A stretch of 13,324 bases of DNA, taken from Chloroflexota bacterium (GTDB taxonomy: Bacteria; Chloroflexota; Dehalococcoidia; Dehalococcoidales; UBA2162). Both the position numbers and the translations under genes were made by a program. Where the stretch lies: positions 1-13,324 of the forward strand of contig JACPSA010000039.1 in assembly GCA_016193545.1 (NCBI GenBank). The letters are read 5' to 3'. The notes beneath the pieces are model-generated. The model searched no databases and was not told the DNA's origin. It saw only the letters and a program-made list of their open reading frames with translations. Positions 13,323 to 13,324 of this stretch are shown here, one piece after another. The number at the start of each line of letters is the position of its first letter. The stretch's first letter is position 1.

Positions 13323-13324
13323 GC

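Noticed and set aside
1..13324. CRISPR array, toxin-antitoxin or defence system
   Set aside because: No regularly spaced repeats and no recognisable defence genes are present in either strand.

Overview
The window looks like two unrelated pieces of metagenomic DNA joined near base 12,300. The left 12.3 kb is of moderate GC and carries bacterial housekeeping and redox genes in a style that suggests Chloroflexota, perhaps Dehalococcoidia: an EF-G2-type GTPase, a PrmC with NLPY in place of NPPY, an ETF pair, and CATTGCGAG-type palindromic repeats. The right 1 kb is visibly GC-richer. It holds mobA, the 5' end of argS, and intergenic palindromes of a style I associate with Acidobacteriota (Vicinamibacteria). 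Both taxon assignments are inferences from gene style, not search results.

Layout. 2-1975 (+): EF-G-like GTPase, open at the left edge. 2008-2095: palindromic repeat between convergent genes. 3212-4012 and 2142-3140 (-): etfB then etfA, the two electron transfer flavoprotein subunits, with a promoter at 4076-4104. 5002-6072 and 4145-5005 (-): prfA then prmC, overlapping by four bases (TTGA) behind a good promoter; PrmC methylates the GGQ glutamine of RF1, so this pair is one functional unit. 6149-6190: a second, shorter repeat. 6201-6656 (-): a small cytidylyltransferase-fold nucleotidyltransferase. 6762-7317 (+): a possible tiny leader ORF running into a broken PAP2-type membrane phosphatase. 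7335-8102 (-): a crotonase-fold protein whose two hydratase glutamates are both histidine. 8186-8260 (-): tRNA-Asn, with a damaged partial copy just upstream. 8501-11104 (-): an 867-residue fusion of a geranylgeranyl-reductase-like flavoprotein and a type II NADH dehydrogenase. 11306-12304 (-): remains of a large serine recombinase with an amber stop, running in frame into the first part of argS (12299-12559), followed by mobA (12662-13282).

The left segment centres on translation termination (prfA/prmC), a translational GTPase and flavin-based electron transfer (ETF, NDH-2 fusion, a crotonase-family enzyme). ETF and NDH-2 could both feed electrons to a quinone pool, but no acyl-CoA dehydrogenase or ETF:quinone oxidoreductase is visible here. 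The most notable items are the flavoprotein fusion, the His/His crotonase, the tRNA-Asn partial copy with a 16-base palindrome in its anticodon arm, and the argS/recombinase junction. That junction is more likely an assembly chimera or recombination scar than a real gene fusion. I see no CRISPR array, intact mobile element or defence system.
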